Program-made: the position numbers and the translations under genes
In this document: positions 8,409 to 16,428 of the stretch, one piece after another
How the letters are laid out: each line of letters opens with the position of its first letter
Position numbering within the stretch: the first letter of the stretch is position 1
Notes under the pieces: generated by a model
The model's database searches: none
Seen by the model: the letters and a program-made list of their open reading frames with translations, nothing else
Told to the model about the DNA's origin: nothing
Source: Phycisphaeraceae bacterium
Lineage (GTDB): Bacteria; Planctomycetota; Phycisphaerae; Phycisphaerales; SM1A02
Assembly (NCBI GenBank): GCA_015709595.1
Contig: CP054178.1
Span: 3,663,205-3,727,204, forward strand
Direction of reading: 5' to 3'
Length of the DNA stretch: 64,000 nt

Positions 8409-9165
8409 CGGCGCGGGGAACTCCCATCTTGTCCGGGTGTCAGGCGTCAGGAAGGCCTATCGCATGGGCGATCGGGTCGTGGAGGCCCTGCGCGGAGTTG
8501 ATCTCGCCATCGTCGAGCCGGGTTTCTACGCCATCATGGGGGCTTCCGGGAGCGGCAAGAGCACGCTCCTTCACCTGCTGGCAGGGCTGGACCGCCCTGA
8601 CGCCGGATCGCTCCAGGTGGCGGGATGGACGCTGGAGTCGCTCTCGGAGCGACAGTTGACCGAATATCGACGCCATCGCATCGGCATCATCTTTCAGCAG
8701 TTCAACCTGATTCCCACGCTCTCGGCCATCGACAACGTGATTCTGCCCGGACTCCTGGGGGGTCGGTCCCGCGGCGAACTGGTCGATCAGGGGCAGTCGC
8801 TGCTCCACTCCCTCGGACTGAAAGACCGCTCGAACCATCGCCCCGACGCTCTGTCCGGGGGCGAGCAGCAGCGCGTGGCCATCGCGCGGGCGCTGCTCTA
8901 TTCGCCTCCCGTGCTGTTCGCCGATGAGCCGACGGGGAATCTTGATTCGGGCAGCAGCGAACAACTCTGGCGGGTGCTGCGTCAACTGGCGGAGGAGCGG
9001 GGCGTCACCGTGGTGATGGTGACGCACGAGCCGACCGCCGCCATTCACTGCCGCCGCGTCCACGTGCTGCGCGACGGTCGATTCCAGGGATCCTTCGATG
9101 TCAACGGCGCTGATGCGGCCGAGCTGGCGACTCGGTATCAACAACTTGGCGGGGCGCCGCGGTAG
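8383..9165 (+). CDS. ABC transporter ATP-binding protein, LolD/MacB type
   Basis: 260 residues. It is the ATPase of an exporter or lipoprotein-release type ABC system. Walker A is GASGSGKST, the Q-loop FQQFNLIPTLSAIDNV, the signature LSGGEQQR, Walker B VLFADEPTGNLD, and the H-switch MVTHEP. The NLIPTLSAIDN and DEPTGNLDS combination is characteristic of LolD/MacB/FtsE-like ATPases. It overlaps gcvH by 26 nt at its 5' end and the permease by 68 nt at its 3' end, so the three are probably cotranscribed. The cargo is unknown. Confidence 0.92.
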   Translation: MTASTPSPDGAGNSHLVRVSGVRKAYRMGDRVVEALRGVDLAIVEPGFYAIMGASGSGKSTLLHLLAGLDRPDAGSLQVAGWTLESLSERQLTEYRRHRIGIIFQQFNLIPTLSAIDNVILPGLLGGRSRGELVDQGQSLLHSLGLKDRSNHRPDALSGGEQQRVAIARALLYSPPVLFADEPTGNLDSGSSEQLWRVLRQLAEERGVTVVMVTHEPTAAIHCRRVHVLRDGRFQGSFDVNGADAAELATRYQQLGGAPR

Positions 9166-11704
9166 GACCGCCCTGCTGGTCGCCGCCGTCACCTTCGCCT
9201 CGGCGCTCATCGTCGCGGTGGCGACGGCGATGTATTCCGTTCAGACCACGGTCGAGGGCCGCATCCTCGCCACGCTGGGCGCGGCGGACGCACGCGTCGT
9301 TCATCTGTTCAACGGCCGCTTCGACGCCGCCCTCCTCGAAACCGTCCGCGCCTGGCCCCAGGTCGAATCCGCCATCGGGCGCTACAGCGCGGCGATCACG
9401 CTGGTGCGGACCGACGGCCGCGTGGACCCCGACACCGAGCTGCCCCTGCGCCTCACGCCGCTGGCCCACGGCATCGACTCGGACATCGAGTTCGCCATGC
9501 GGCCTATCGACCTGGCGCGGGGCACGACGCCCCGGCGCCCCGACGAGATGCTCATCGACTCCTACGTCGCCCGACGCATGGACTGGGACGTGGGCGACGA
9601 AGCGGAAGTCCAGCGATTCGGCGAACCGCTGCGGCTTCGCATCGTGGGCGTGTACAACCGCCCCACGCTGGGCGCGTTTCAGCGGCCGCAGGTATACGTG
9701 ACGCGCTCCACCCTGGAGGAGGTCACCGAACGCGATGGACTGCTCACCGACATCGCCATCGACCTTCGATCCGGTACGGATGTCGAGGCCTTCTGTCGCC
9801 AGCACGCCCCCGAGGTTCCCGAGCAGCTGGCGCTGGAGCCGGCGGAAATGGTCCGCACGGGCTTCGATCGAAGGGTCTACGCCAGCCGCGTGATGTTCAT
9901 CCTGGGCGCGCTCTTCGCATTTCTGAGCTGCTCGTTCATCATCGTCATCGGCATGACGACCGGCGTCACCGAACGTCAGCGCGAACTGGCCATCATCCGC
10001 TGCATCGGGGCCACGCGCGGCCAGGTCTTTCTGTCGCAGATGTGGGTCGGTCTGCTGGTGGGCGCGGCGGGGGGCGCCGTGGGCATCCCCCTGGGCGTCG
10101 GGCTGGCGGCCATCCTGATCCACTTCTTCCGCGAACTGATTCCCGCCGGACTGCAGTTGAGTTGGCTGGGCATCGGACTGGCGGCGGGCGGGTCGATCGG
10201 TGCGGGCCTGCTGGGCGCGGTGTGGCCGGCCTTTGAGGCCAGCCGCGTGGCGCCGCTCAAGGCCTTCGCGGTGCGTGCGGCGCCGCCTCGCGCACGCACC
10301 GGCTGGCTCATGGCCGGAGCGGCGGCGTGCCTGCTGGTGATGCAGCCGGTTCTGTTCCTTCCCCAGAGCGAGCAGACGCGATTCTGGCTCTACGTCACCA
10401 CCGCGCTCCCGCTCATGCAGATCGGGTACTTCATCCTCGCGGTGCCGGCGTTCATCGTGGTCGCGCGGACGTTCGGCCCCCTGTTGAGCCGCCTGCTGCA
10501 ACTGCCGGGCAACCTGCTCACCCAGTCCGCGCTGGCGATTCCGGTGCGATTGGGTCTGACGGCCGGCGCGCTCATGATCGGGGTGGCCATTCTCGTCTCG
10601 ACGTGGACCAGCACCACGTCCGTGCTTCAGGACTGGCTGGGCAAGATGACCTTCGCCGACGGCTTTGCCTTCAAGCGCGACGGTCTCACGGCGAAGGAGC
10701 GACAGACCATCGCCTCGCTGCCCTTCGTGGAGGCCACCTGCCCCATCGCCTACGTGCCGCTGCGCGTGATGAACCACCACCTGTTCGGCGTGCAGGGCAT
10801 CGCGCCGCCCAACGTCATCTGCATCGGCTTCGAGCCGGACGAGTTCTTCCGCGTCAACCGCGTGGACTGGGTGGCGGGCACGCCCGAGCAGGCGATCCCC
10901 CGGCTGCGCCGCGGCGAAGGCGTGCTCGTGGCCGAGGAGTTCCTCACCACCAAAGGGCTGACCGTCGGCGACACGCTCGAGCTGGGCGCGGGACGCGTGG
11001 TGCATGCCTACGAGATCGTCGGCGTGGTGTCGGCGGCGGGGTTGGACGTGGCCACGCAGATGTTCGGCATCCGCAACGTCTACAACGAACACGCCATGAG
11101 CTGCGTCTTCGCAGACTTCTCGGTGATGAGCGAGCGCTTCGACAATCCCGACATCTTCCTCATGCAGATGAACATCGCGGATTCGGTGACCGATGACGAG
11201 GCGAAGTTCGCCATGCACGAACGCCTTCCGGGGGTGCTCTTCGTCTCGGGCCGGTCCATCAAGAAGGCGATCGACGAGGTGGGTGCGGCGATCCTCGCCG
11301 TGCAGACCACGGTCGCCTTCGCCGCCCTGGTGCTGGCGTGCTTCGCCGTGGGCAGCGTGCTGGTGGCCAACGTGAACAGCCGCCGCTACGAGTACGGCGT
11401 GCTTCGGGCCGTCGGCGCCTCGAAGGCGCATCTGGCGAAACTGGTCCTGGGAGAGGCGATGCTGCTTGCCGGCGCCGCCGCCATCGTCGGCACATTCTTC
11501 GGCCTGCACACGGCGGCGGTGGACGTCCGCTTCTACCGCGACCTGGGCGGCATCGTGCTGCAGTACCGAGTCCCGTGGACGCCCATGCTGGTCGGCTGGT
11601 GCGTGCTGCTGGCGCTGACGCTGCTGGCCGCCATCCCCGCCTGCATCGGCCTGGTCCGGCGCACCCCCCGGCAACTGCTGGCGACGGGTCGCGGCGGGGC
11701 CTGA
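9098..11704 (+). CDS. ABC transporter permease with two FtsX/MacB-like domains
   Basis: 868 residues. It is the membrane partner of the preceding ATPase. One transmembrane segment near residue 30 is followed by a periplasmic MacB-PCD-like region and an FtsX domain at about 265-400 (three to four helices, containing RQRELAIIRCIGATRGQVF). Further helices at about 405-500, another extracytoplasmic region, and a C-terminal FtsX domain at about 745-855 (RRYEYGVLRAVGASKAHL) follow. This duplicated layout matches large single-chain permeases of the ABC3 family that export lipids or lipoproteins. ATG at 9098 has AGGGA upstream; ATG at 9113 is an alternative. The overlap with the ATPase suggests translational coupling. 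Confidence 0.88.
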   Translation: MSTALMRPSWRLGINNLAGRRGRTALLVAAVTFASALIVAVATAMYSVQTTVEGRILATLGAADARVVHLFNGRFDAALLETVRAWPQVESAIGRYSAAITLVRTDGRVDPDTELPLRLTPLAHGIDSDIEFAMRPIDLARGTTPRRPDEMLIDSYVARRMDWDVGDEAEVQRFGEPLRLRIVGVYNRPTLGAFQRPQVYVTRSTLEEVTERDGLLTDIAIDLRSGTDVEAFCRQHAPEVPEQLALEPAEMVRTGFDRRVYASRVMFILGALFAFLSCSFIIVIGMTTGVTERQRELAIIRCIGATRGQVFLSQMWVGLLVGAAGGAVGIPLGVGLAAILIHFFRELIPAGLQLSWLGIGLAAGGSIGAGLLGAVWPAFEASRVAPLKAFAVRAAPPRARTGWLMAGAAACLLVMQPVLFLPQSEQTRFWLYVTTALPLMQIGYFILAVPAFIVVARTFGPLLSRLLQLPGNLLTQSALAIPVRLGLTAGALMIGVAILVSTWTSTTSVLQDWLGKMTFADGFAFKRDGLTAKERQTIASLPFVEATCPIAYVPLRVMNHHLFGVQGIAPPNVICIGFEPDEFFRVNRVDWVAGTPEQAIPRLRRGEGVLVAEEFLTTKGLTVGDTLELGAGRVVHAYEIVGVVSAAGLDVATQMFGIRNVYNEHAMSCVFADFSVMSERFDNPDIFLMQMNIADSVTDDEAKFAMHERLPGVLFVSGRSIKKAIDEVGAAILAVQTTVAFAALVLACFAVGSVLVANVNSRRYEYGVLRAVGASKAHLAKLVLGEAMLLAGAAAIVGTFFGLHTAAVDVRFYRDLGGIVLQYRVPWTPMLVGWCVLLALTLLAAIPACIGLVRRTPRQLLATGRGGA

Positions 11705-11777
11705 ATCCCTCATGCGGATTTCAGCTGAAAGTCGGTCGGTTCGTGGGTGGCGCGACGCTCCGCGCCGTGCGCCTCGA

Positions 11778-11798
11778 TGGCGAGTCACGGAGCGACTC
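11778..11798. promoter_or_regulatory. Short inverted repeat between convergent genes
   Basis: GCGAGTC (11778-11784) and GACTCGC (11792-11798) pair around 7 nt, between the ends of the FtsX permease and the GT-C-like gene. It is in the right place for a bidirectional terminator but lacks a U-tract on either strand. Confidence 0.3.
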
Positions 11799-11839
11799 GC
11801 TCCCATCCCATGACGCCCGGCGAACGCATGGGATTCGTA

Positions 11840-13264
11840 TCACCCGTGCCGCGCCCCCATCAACCAGTCATTCGCCAGGGAGACCAGCATCCCCGCGTGA
11901 AGCAGGGTCTGGAACACGGCAACAGGCCACGGCAGGAGCCGCAGCCATACCACCGGCATCAGCACCGCCCAGACGACCAGATACCGGTCGTACACCGGCC
12001 CGGCGGTGATGATGTACAACGGCAGGCCGCAGGCCAATGTCCAAAAGGCCAGACGCGATGCGGCTTTGTCGTCGTGCCCGGCGTGAGGCGGCGCCGTTGA
12101 CTCAGGCGAGCCGCCTCGGGCGCGCCGCCCCAGGACGATCATGGAGGCGATCGACGCCGCCCCGGCGCCGGCCAGCAGAGCCAGCGCCCACGCGCGGACC
12201 CACCCCTCGGGCGTGATGGAGCGCAGCGCCGTCGTCACCACGCCGGCGTATTCGGCCTGCTGCTTCACTTCGCCGCTGGGCAGCGTGTAGACCACCTTGG
12301 CGGACAGATCGGGCGGGAACGCCAGCCCAAGAGCGACTCCCGCCGCACCGGCCGCGAGGGGAAGCCGCCAGCGCCGCCGCGCCGTCGGCGCCAGCGCCGC
12401 CGCAACCAGGAACGCCCCCGTCCACGGCAGCACGGCCGCGAGCAGGTACGTCAATCCATCCACGCGGAGGCCGAAGCCGAAGAGCCCCTGGTAGTCCGAC
12501 GTGACCATCCCACCCCAGCGAAGATACAGGGGCAGGCGGCTCAGCCCGGCGAGCATGCACGCCGCCAGCCACGGCCAGCTGGCGAATCGCCGTCGTTCGA
12601 TGGCCGTCAGCGCCGCGGCCCCGGCCAGCGCCAAGGCGTGCGGGCGATGGTGGAGCAGCATTGAAAGGGTGACAGTGAAAACGGTCAGCGCCAACCAGTC
12701 GAGGCGCGGCGACGGATGGGATGCATGGACTGCTCCTTCGGCTCCGGCTTCGGCTTGCTTCGACAACCCGCGCATCGCCGCCCACATCATCCACAGCGCC
12801 AGCAGGTTGAACGATGGTTCGCTCATCAGCAGTTGCGCCACGAAGGCGTTGTACGGCGCCAGCCCGTAGAACAGTCCGACAAGCGGCCAGACGGGCGGCG
12901 TCACCCCCGCCCGCCGCGCGATCAGGAGAAGCGGCCACGCACCGAGGATGAACCACCCCAGCGACACCACGCGCATGGCATGGATCGAGTCACCCAGCAC
13001 CTCCCCCGGCAGCGCGTACATCCAAAAGAACACCGGCCCCTTGACTTCCTGGTAGTCAACGGCGGTACGCATGCTCCAGCCATCGTGGAGAATTGCGTCG
13101 ATCGGCGCCTTCATCAGGTACTCGTCGCGCACGTTGGGCAGCGAACGGACTCGCGTGCCGAAGTGCAATCCCAGCGCGATGACGATCACGACGCCCATCG
13201 CCAGGGTGAACCACCCCGCGGCGCGGTGCGGCGCGCTGAAAGGTTCCGTCGAGTGGTGCGTCAC
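11840..13264 (-). CDS. GT-C-like multi-span membrane protein (ArnT/PMT-type glycosyltransferase superfamily candidate)
   Basis: 474 residues with about ten or eleven hydrophobic segments. The first helix is followed by a loop with the acidic pair of NVRDEYLMKAPI and by DYQEVKGPVFFWMYALPGE. This resembles the catalytic first loop of GT-C enzymes such as ArnT that use polyprenyl-phosphate sugars. A hydrophilic insert (KQAEAGAEGAVHASHPSPRL) sits between helices. It overlaps the upstream sulfotransferase gene by 4 nt (ATGA), so it is the last gene of a glycan-modification cassette. The GT-C assignment is inferred from topology and the DE loop, and the donor is unknown. Confidence 0.6.
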   Translation of the reverse strand: MTHHSTEPFSAPHRAAGWFTLAMGVVIVIALGLHFGTRVRSLPNVRDEYLMKAPIDAILHDGWSMRTAVDYQEVKGPVFFWMYALPGEVLGDSIHAMRVVSLGWFILGAWPLLLIARRAGVTPPVWPLVGLFYGLAPYNAFVAQLLMSEPSFNLLALWMMWAAMRGLSKQAEAGAEGAVHASHPSPRLDWLALTVFTVTLSMLLHHRPHALALAGAAALTAIERRRFASWPWLAACMLAGLSRLPLYLRWGGMVTSDYQGLFGFGLRVDGLTYLLAAVLPWTGAFLVAAALAPTARRRWRLPLAAGAAGVALGLAFPPDLSAKVVYTLPSGEVKQQAEYAGVVTTALRSITPEGWVRAWALALLAGAGAASIASMIVLGRRARGGSPESTAPPHAGHDDKAASRLAFWTLACGLPLYIITAGPVYDRYLVVWAVLMPVVWLRLLPWPVAVFQTLLHAGMLVSLANDWLMGARHG

Positions 13265-14442
13265 GGGGATGACTCCGTGGGCGACGCCGGAGAACGCGGC
13301 GGTGAGGCGCGGGTTTCATCCCGCGCACTCCGGCCTGGTTTCAGCCAGCGCCAGAGATACCCCAGCGTCGATCCGCCCACGCGCGAGCGCAGGTCGAGGT
13401 AGTTTCGCACCGCCCACCACGGCAGCCGCAGCATCGACCACGCGATGCGAAGCGGCGCGAAGGGGGTCGGGCGCGGAGTGAATCCATGCGTCCGCATCGC
13501 CCGCCCGGCGATCAGCCGCATCCAGAAGAGATCCTCCGGTTGAAGGTGGGGTCGCACCCCGCCGGGAAAACTGGTGTTGTCGGGCGGCACGCGCTCGGCA
13601 ATCGGCTCCACCGGCAGCCCCAGAAAACGCTGAACGCGCTCCAGCGTGCCCGCCGCGTCCACGCGAAGCAGATCGAAGGGCGTCACCAGCGAGCGATCCG
13701 GATGCCGGGTCGCCACGTCCGCCGCGGTGCGGATCGAGGCGCGCCAGATCAGCGCCGCCGCCAGCGGGTGATACCGACGGGCGAAGGCGATCCGCACGCG
13801 CTCCGCCTTGCGGTCGCCCTGGTGCTTGTACGAGAGCATGAACGAATAGGGCTCGCGCACCATGACCACGAATCGCGCCTCGGGCAGGTGCGCCAGAATG
13901 CGGTCGATCCAGTTGAGGTGGTGCGGCGTCTTCTCGATCGCCAGCGGCTTGCCTTCCGCCTCGGCGATGGCCCGTGCCAGCCGCCGGAAGCACGCTCCGG
14001 GCGTCATCGGCGGCGCGTCGTCCGGGAACAGCCGCTCGACCAGCGGACCGATGTCCCGGAGCGTCAGTCGCTTCAGCGATCCCGGCCCGCCCCCGGCGGT
14101 CGAGTGAATGCACGAACCGTCCGCCAGCAGATGCCGCCGCAGCTCGCGGTACTGCGCGGCATGGTACAGCCCATCCGGCGCAGGGGGTACGTAGCGCCGT
14201 CCGAAGAACATCGACTCGCCGAACGCCGCCGCCTGCGAGTGCTCGTTGAGGCACTTGCACATCCACTGCGTGCCCGCTCGGGACATGCCTGTGATAAAAC
14301 CGGCGAGGCACGATGGTCCGGAGAAAGATTCGAAGTGCCGGGTGCCGGGTGCCCGGTGCTCCGTGACAACTGGCGGATGCAGCTCGGCAACAGTGTCGCC
14401 GTTTCCCTGCACACGATCAGGATGACTCGGCCCGATCGTCAT
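13261..14442 (-). CDS. Sulfotransferase family protein
   Basis: 393 residues. It has a PAPS-binding 5'-PSB-like loop (FITGMSRAGTQWMCKCLNEH, about residues 48-67), the downstream RFVVMVREPYSFMLSYKHQG equivalent to the 3'-PB region, and PFDLLRVD. These are features of the P-loop sulfotransferase superfamily that transfers sulfate to carbohydrate or protein. The first 45 residues before this core include a product of a heptameric DNA repeat (14336-14363), so the true start could be later. It begins 3 nt after the FkbM gene stop and overlaps the GT-C gene by 4 nt. A role in sulfating a surface glycan is inferred. Confidence 0.78.
   Translation of the reverse strand: MTIGPSHPDRVQGNGDTVAELHPPVVTEHRAPGTRHFESFSGPSCLAGFITGMSRAGTQWMCKCLNEHSQAAAFGESMFFGRRYVPPAPDGLYHAAQYRELRRHLLADGSCIHSTAGGGPGSLKRLTLRDIGPLVERLFPDDAPPMTPGACFRRLARAIAEAEGKPLAIEKTPHHLNWIDRILAHLPEARFVVMVREPYSFMLSYKHQGDRKAERVRIAFARRYHPLAAALIWRASIRTAADVATRHPDRSLVTPFDLLRVDAAGTLERVQRFLGLPVEPIAERVPPDNTSFPGGVRPHLQPEDLFWMRLIAGRAMRTHGFTPRPTPFAPLRIAWSMLRLPWWAVRNYLDLRSRVGGSTLGYLWRWLKPGRSARDETRASPPRSPASPTESSP
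14336..14363. repeat. Heptameric short tandem repeat (four units)
   Basis: Four consecutive 7-nt units TGCCGGG, TGCCGGG, TGCCCGG, TGCTCCG. They lie inside the poorly conserved N-terminal coding part of the sulfotransferase gene. Period 7 keeps no reading frame, so the repeat is a DNA-level feature rather than a protein repeat. Confidence 0.6.
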
Positions 14443-14445
14443 GGC

Positions 14446-15423
14446 TCACAGCGTCTCCGCATCGACGCGCGACAGCACCACATCCACCCGCGCGGTCAGA
14501 TGAGAGAGATCGGCCCGAAGCCGCCTCGGGGGCGAGACATCCTCCGACCACAGCAGGCGCCAGGGCCAGTAATTGTTCGGCACGGCGTAGACGTGAAACC
14601 CCGCCGCCAGAAAGGGCCGCAGCACGTCCGCCGACGTGACGCCCGACTCACGCCACCAGTGAGGCGAGAGTTCCACGACAATTTCGACCTCGGGCGACAG
14701 TCGATCGAGCAGTTGCGCGAATCCCGCCAGGACGCGATTCTCGCCCCCTTCCACGTCGATCTTGATCAATCGGGCGGCGGACAGCTCCGCATCCGACAGC
14801 AGGTCGCCCGGCGGGGCGGCCCGCACCCCCCCTACCCGCCTCATGCCGCGGTGCGGCTCGGTGGAGGTCAGCCCCACGTTGTGCGATGGACCGGCATAGA
14901 GATCCAGCATGCCTGGATGATCGGAGACCGCCGCGTGGACCACGCGAACCCGCGGCGCCAGGTTGTTGCGCTCCAGGTTGGCACGCAGGTCGTCGATCAT
15001 CGCGGGCGAGGCGTCGATGGCGATGACCCGTCCCCGCTCCCCCACCCGTGCCGCCGCGGGCAGCGTGAACGCCCCCACGTTGGCCCCGATGTCGATGAAG
15101 GTGTCACCCGGCGCCAGTCGGCGTCGGACAAACGTCAGCAGGTCCGGCTCCCACACGCCGAACAGGTGCAGGTACATCTGGATCAGATCAGGCAGGCGGC
15201 TCGTGAACGTCAACCCCAGTCGCGTCGTGGTCGGAACTTCAAGCGGTTCGACCGCCAGCGCCCTCACGCGCAGCAGCGCGTACAGCGCGCCGAACGGCGG
15301 CAGCATGAGCGCCACGCGCCACGCTCGCGCGCACGCGCCCACGCGCGGCGACTCCGTCCGCAGCAGCGTCAGCCACCAGCGGACGGGACGAAGCACCACG
15401 GCTCGCAGCAGGGAACCCTTCAT
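14446..15423 (-). CDS. FkbM-family SAM-dependent methyltransferase
   Basis: 325 residues. The SAM-binding motif is GDTFIDIGANVGAFTLPAA with the acidic residue of VIAIDASPAM. LIKIDVEGGENRVLAGF is the FkbM hallmark block. FkbM enzymes O-methylate sugars or polyketides. I start at ATG 15423, which overlaps the stop of the upstream GT2 gene (ATGA); the longer open frame is out of context. Next downstream comes the sulfotransferase after 3 nt. The context suggests methylation of a surface saccharide. Confidence 0.85.
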   Translation of the reverse strand: MKGSLLRAVVLRPVRWWLTLLRTESPRVGACARAWRVALMLPPFGALYALLRVRALAVEPLEVPTTTRLGLTFTSRLPDLIQMYLHLFGVWEPDLLTFVRRRLAPGDTFIDIGANVGAFTLPAAARVGERGRVIAIDASPAMIDDLRANLERNNLAPRVRVVHAAVSDHPGMLDLYAGPSHNVGLTSTEPHRGMRRVGGVRAAPPGDLLSDAELSAARLIKIDVEGGENRVLAGFAQLLDRLSPEVEIVVELSPHWWRESGVTSADVLRPFLAAGFHVYAVPNNYWPWRLLWSEDVSPPRRLRADLSHLTARVDVVLSRVDAETL

Positions 15424-16190
15424 CGCCCGGTCCGCGGATACGTGCGCGCCACGTACATCAGGTCCATTCCGACGCGGAAGAAATCGGTCATGCGAATCTT
15501 CGACCCCTTCACGTCGCGCCACACCATGAGCGGCATTTCAAAGATCAGGTCACGGACGTGCGGAACGCCGCGACCATCCCACACCTGGGCCATGCGTGCG
15601 ATGATCTCCACGTCAAAAACCCAGCGCGTGCCGAACGGCTTCTCGAAGACGGACCTGAGCCGGTCGGACGCTCGGAACAGCTTGGCCCCGCACTGCGTGT
15701 CGTAGATGGGGATGCCCAGCGCCAGCACCGCGAGCGTGGCGAAGACGCGCCCGACGTAGTGCCGCAGCAGCCCTCGACGAACGTGGCGCCCGAGCAGGTT
15801 GACGCGCGATCCGAAGACGGCCTCCAGATCGGGTCGGGAGTCGAGAAACGCGCGAAACTGAATGGCGTCCTCCAGCGGCGTCGCCAGGTCAGCATCCCAG
15901 AACCCGACATGGGTCGGATGACGGTCGAACGCCGCCAGGAACCCCCGGCGAACGGCTTCCGCCTTCCCCATGTTGCGTGGCAGGGTGAGGGCCGCAATCC
16001 GACCCGGTCTCTGCGCCGCCAGCCGCTCCAGAATCGTTCCGGTTTCGTCCGTGCTGCCATCGTCCACGCAGAGCAGGTCAATGCCCTCCGCACCGTCCAC
16101 GAAGTTCAGAAACGCACGCTCATCCAGCCGCGCGGCCTCGTTGTAGCACGGAATGACCAGAATGGTGGGTGACATGAGGCGCAGCGGCAA
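15420..16190 (-). CDS. Family 2 glycosyltransferase, dolichyl/polyprenyl-phosphate hexosyltransferase-like
   Basis: 256 residues. It has a GT-A fold with ILVIPCYNEAARL, LCVDDGSTDETG, LPRNMGKAEAVRRG (typical of ALG5/DPM-like enzymes) and the metal-binding DxD of FWDADLATP. It then has TQCGAKLFRA and WVFDVEII, conserved in polyprenyl-phosphate glucosyl/mannosyltransferases. Such enzymes make the lipid-linked sugar that GT-C proteins use, which fits the GT-C-like gene three positions downstream. An ATG six codons in (16175) is an alternative start. First gene of the cassette. Confidence 0.85.
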   Translation of the reverse strand: MPLRLMSPTILVIPCYNEAARLDERAFLNFVDGAEGIDLLCVDDGSTDETGTILERLAAQRPGRIAALTLPRNMGKAEAVRRGFLAAFDRHPTHVGFWDADLATPLEDAIQFRAFLDSRPDLEAVFGSRVNLLGRHVRRGLLRHYVGRVFATLAVLALGIPIYDTQCGAKLFRASDRLRSVFEKPFGTRWVFDVEIIARMAQVWDGRGVPHVRDLIFEMPLMVWRDVKGSKIRMTDFFRVGMDLMYVARTYPRTGR

Positions 16191-16192
16191 TC

Positions 16193-16220
16193 ATGAGCGT
16201 CAGGCATTGAGCATCAGGCG
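16193..16220. repeat. Tandem 14-nt repeat built on a 7-nt period
   Basis: ATGAGCGTCAGGCA (16193-16206) is followed directly by TTGAGCATCAGGCG (16207-16220), 12 of 14 positions identical, then TCAG. It lies just upstream of the GT2 gene in a 238-bp gap (16191-16428) that otherwise holds nothing I recognise. Confidence 0.55.
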
Positions 16221-16428
16221 TCAGCCGGTGGGTCCGTGGTCATTGGGTGGGGGTGGTCGGTTATCGGTACGATTCGCACGCAGCACCTGACCCCCGCGTG
16301 CAGAGGTTTATCGGCATCCCGGCGAGGCGCCCAAAGCAGAACTCCGCCGCCGGATGATCGGTCCATTGCTACTCCCGGGTCACGCTGGTTGTTCGCACAC
16401 GGGCGGCTGCCTGGCGCGACCCGAGACG

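Noticed and set aside
9101-11806. A 901-codon open frame antisense to the FtsX-type permease
   Set aside because: Composition is dominated by Arg, His, Gln and Ala with no domain. The opposite strand encodes an intact permease coupled to its ATPase.
13486-15705. A 739-codon open frame antisense to the sulfotransferase and FkbM genes
   Set aside because: It crosses two well-supported genes and shows the Arg/Gln/His-rich pattern of shadow frames.
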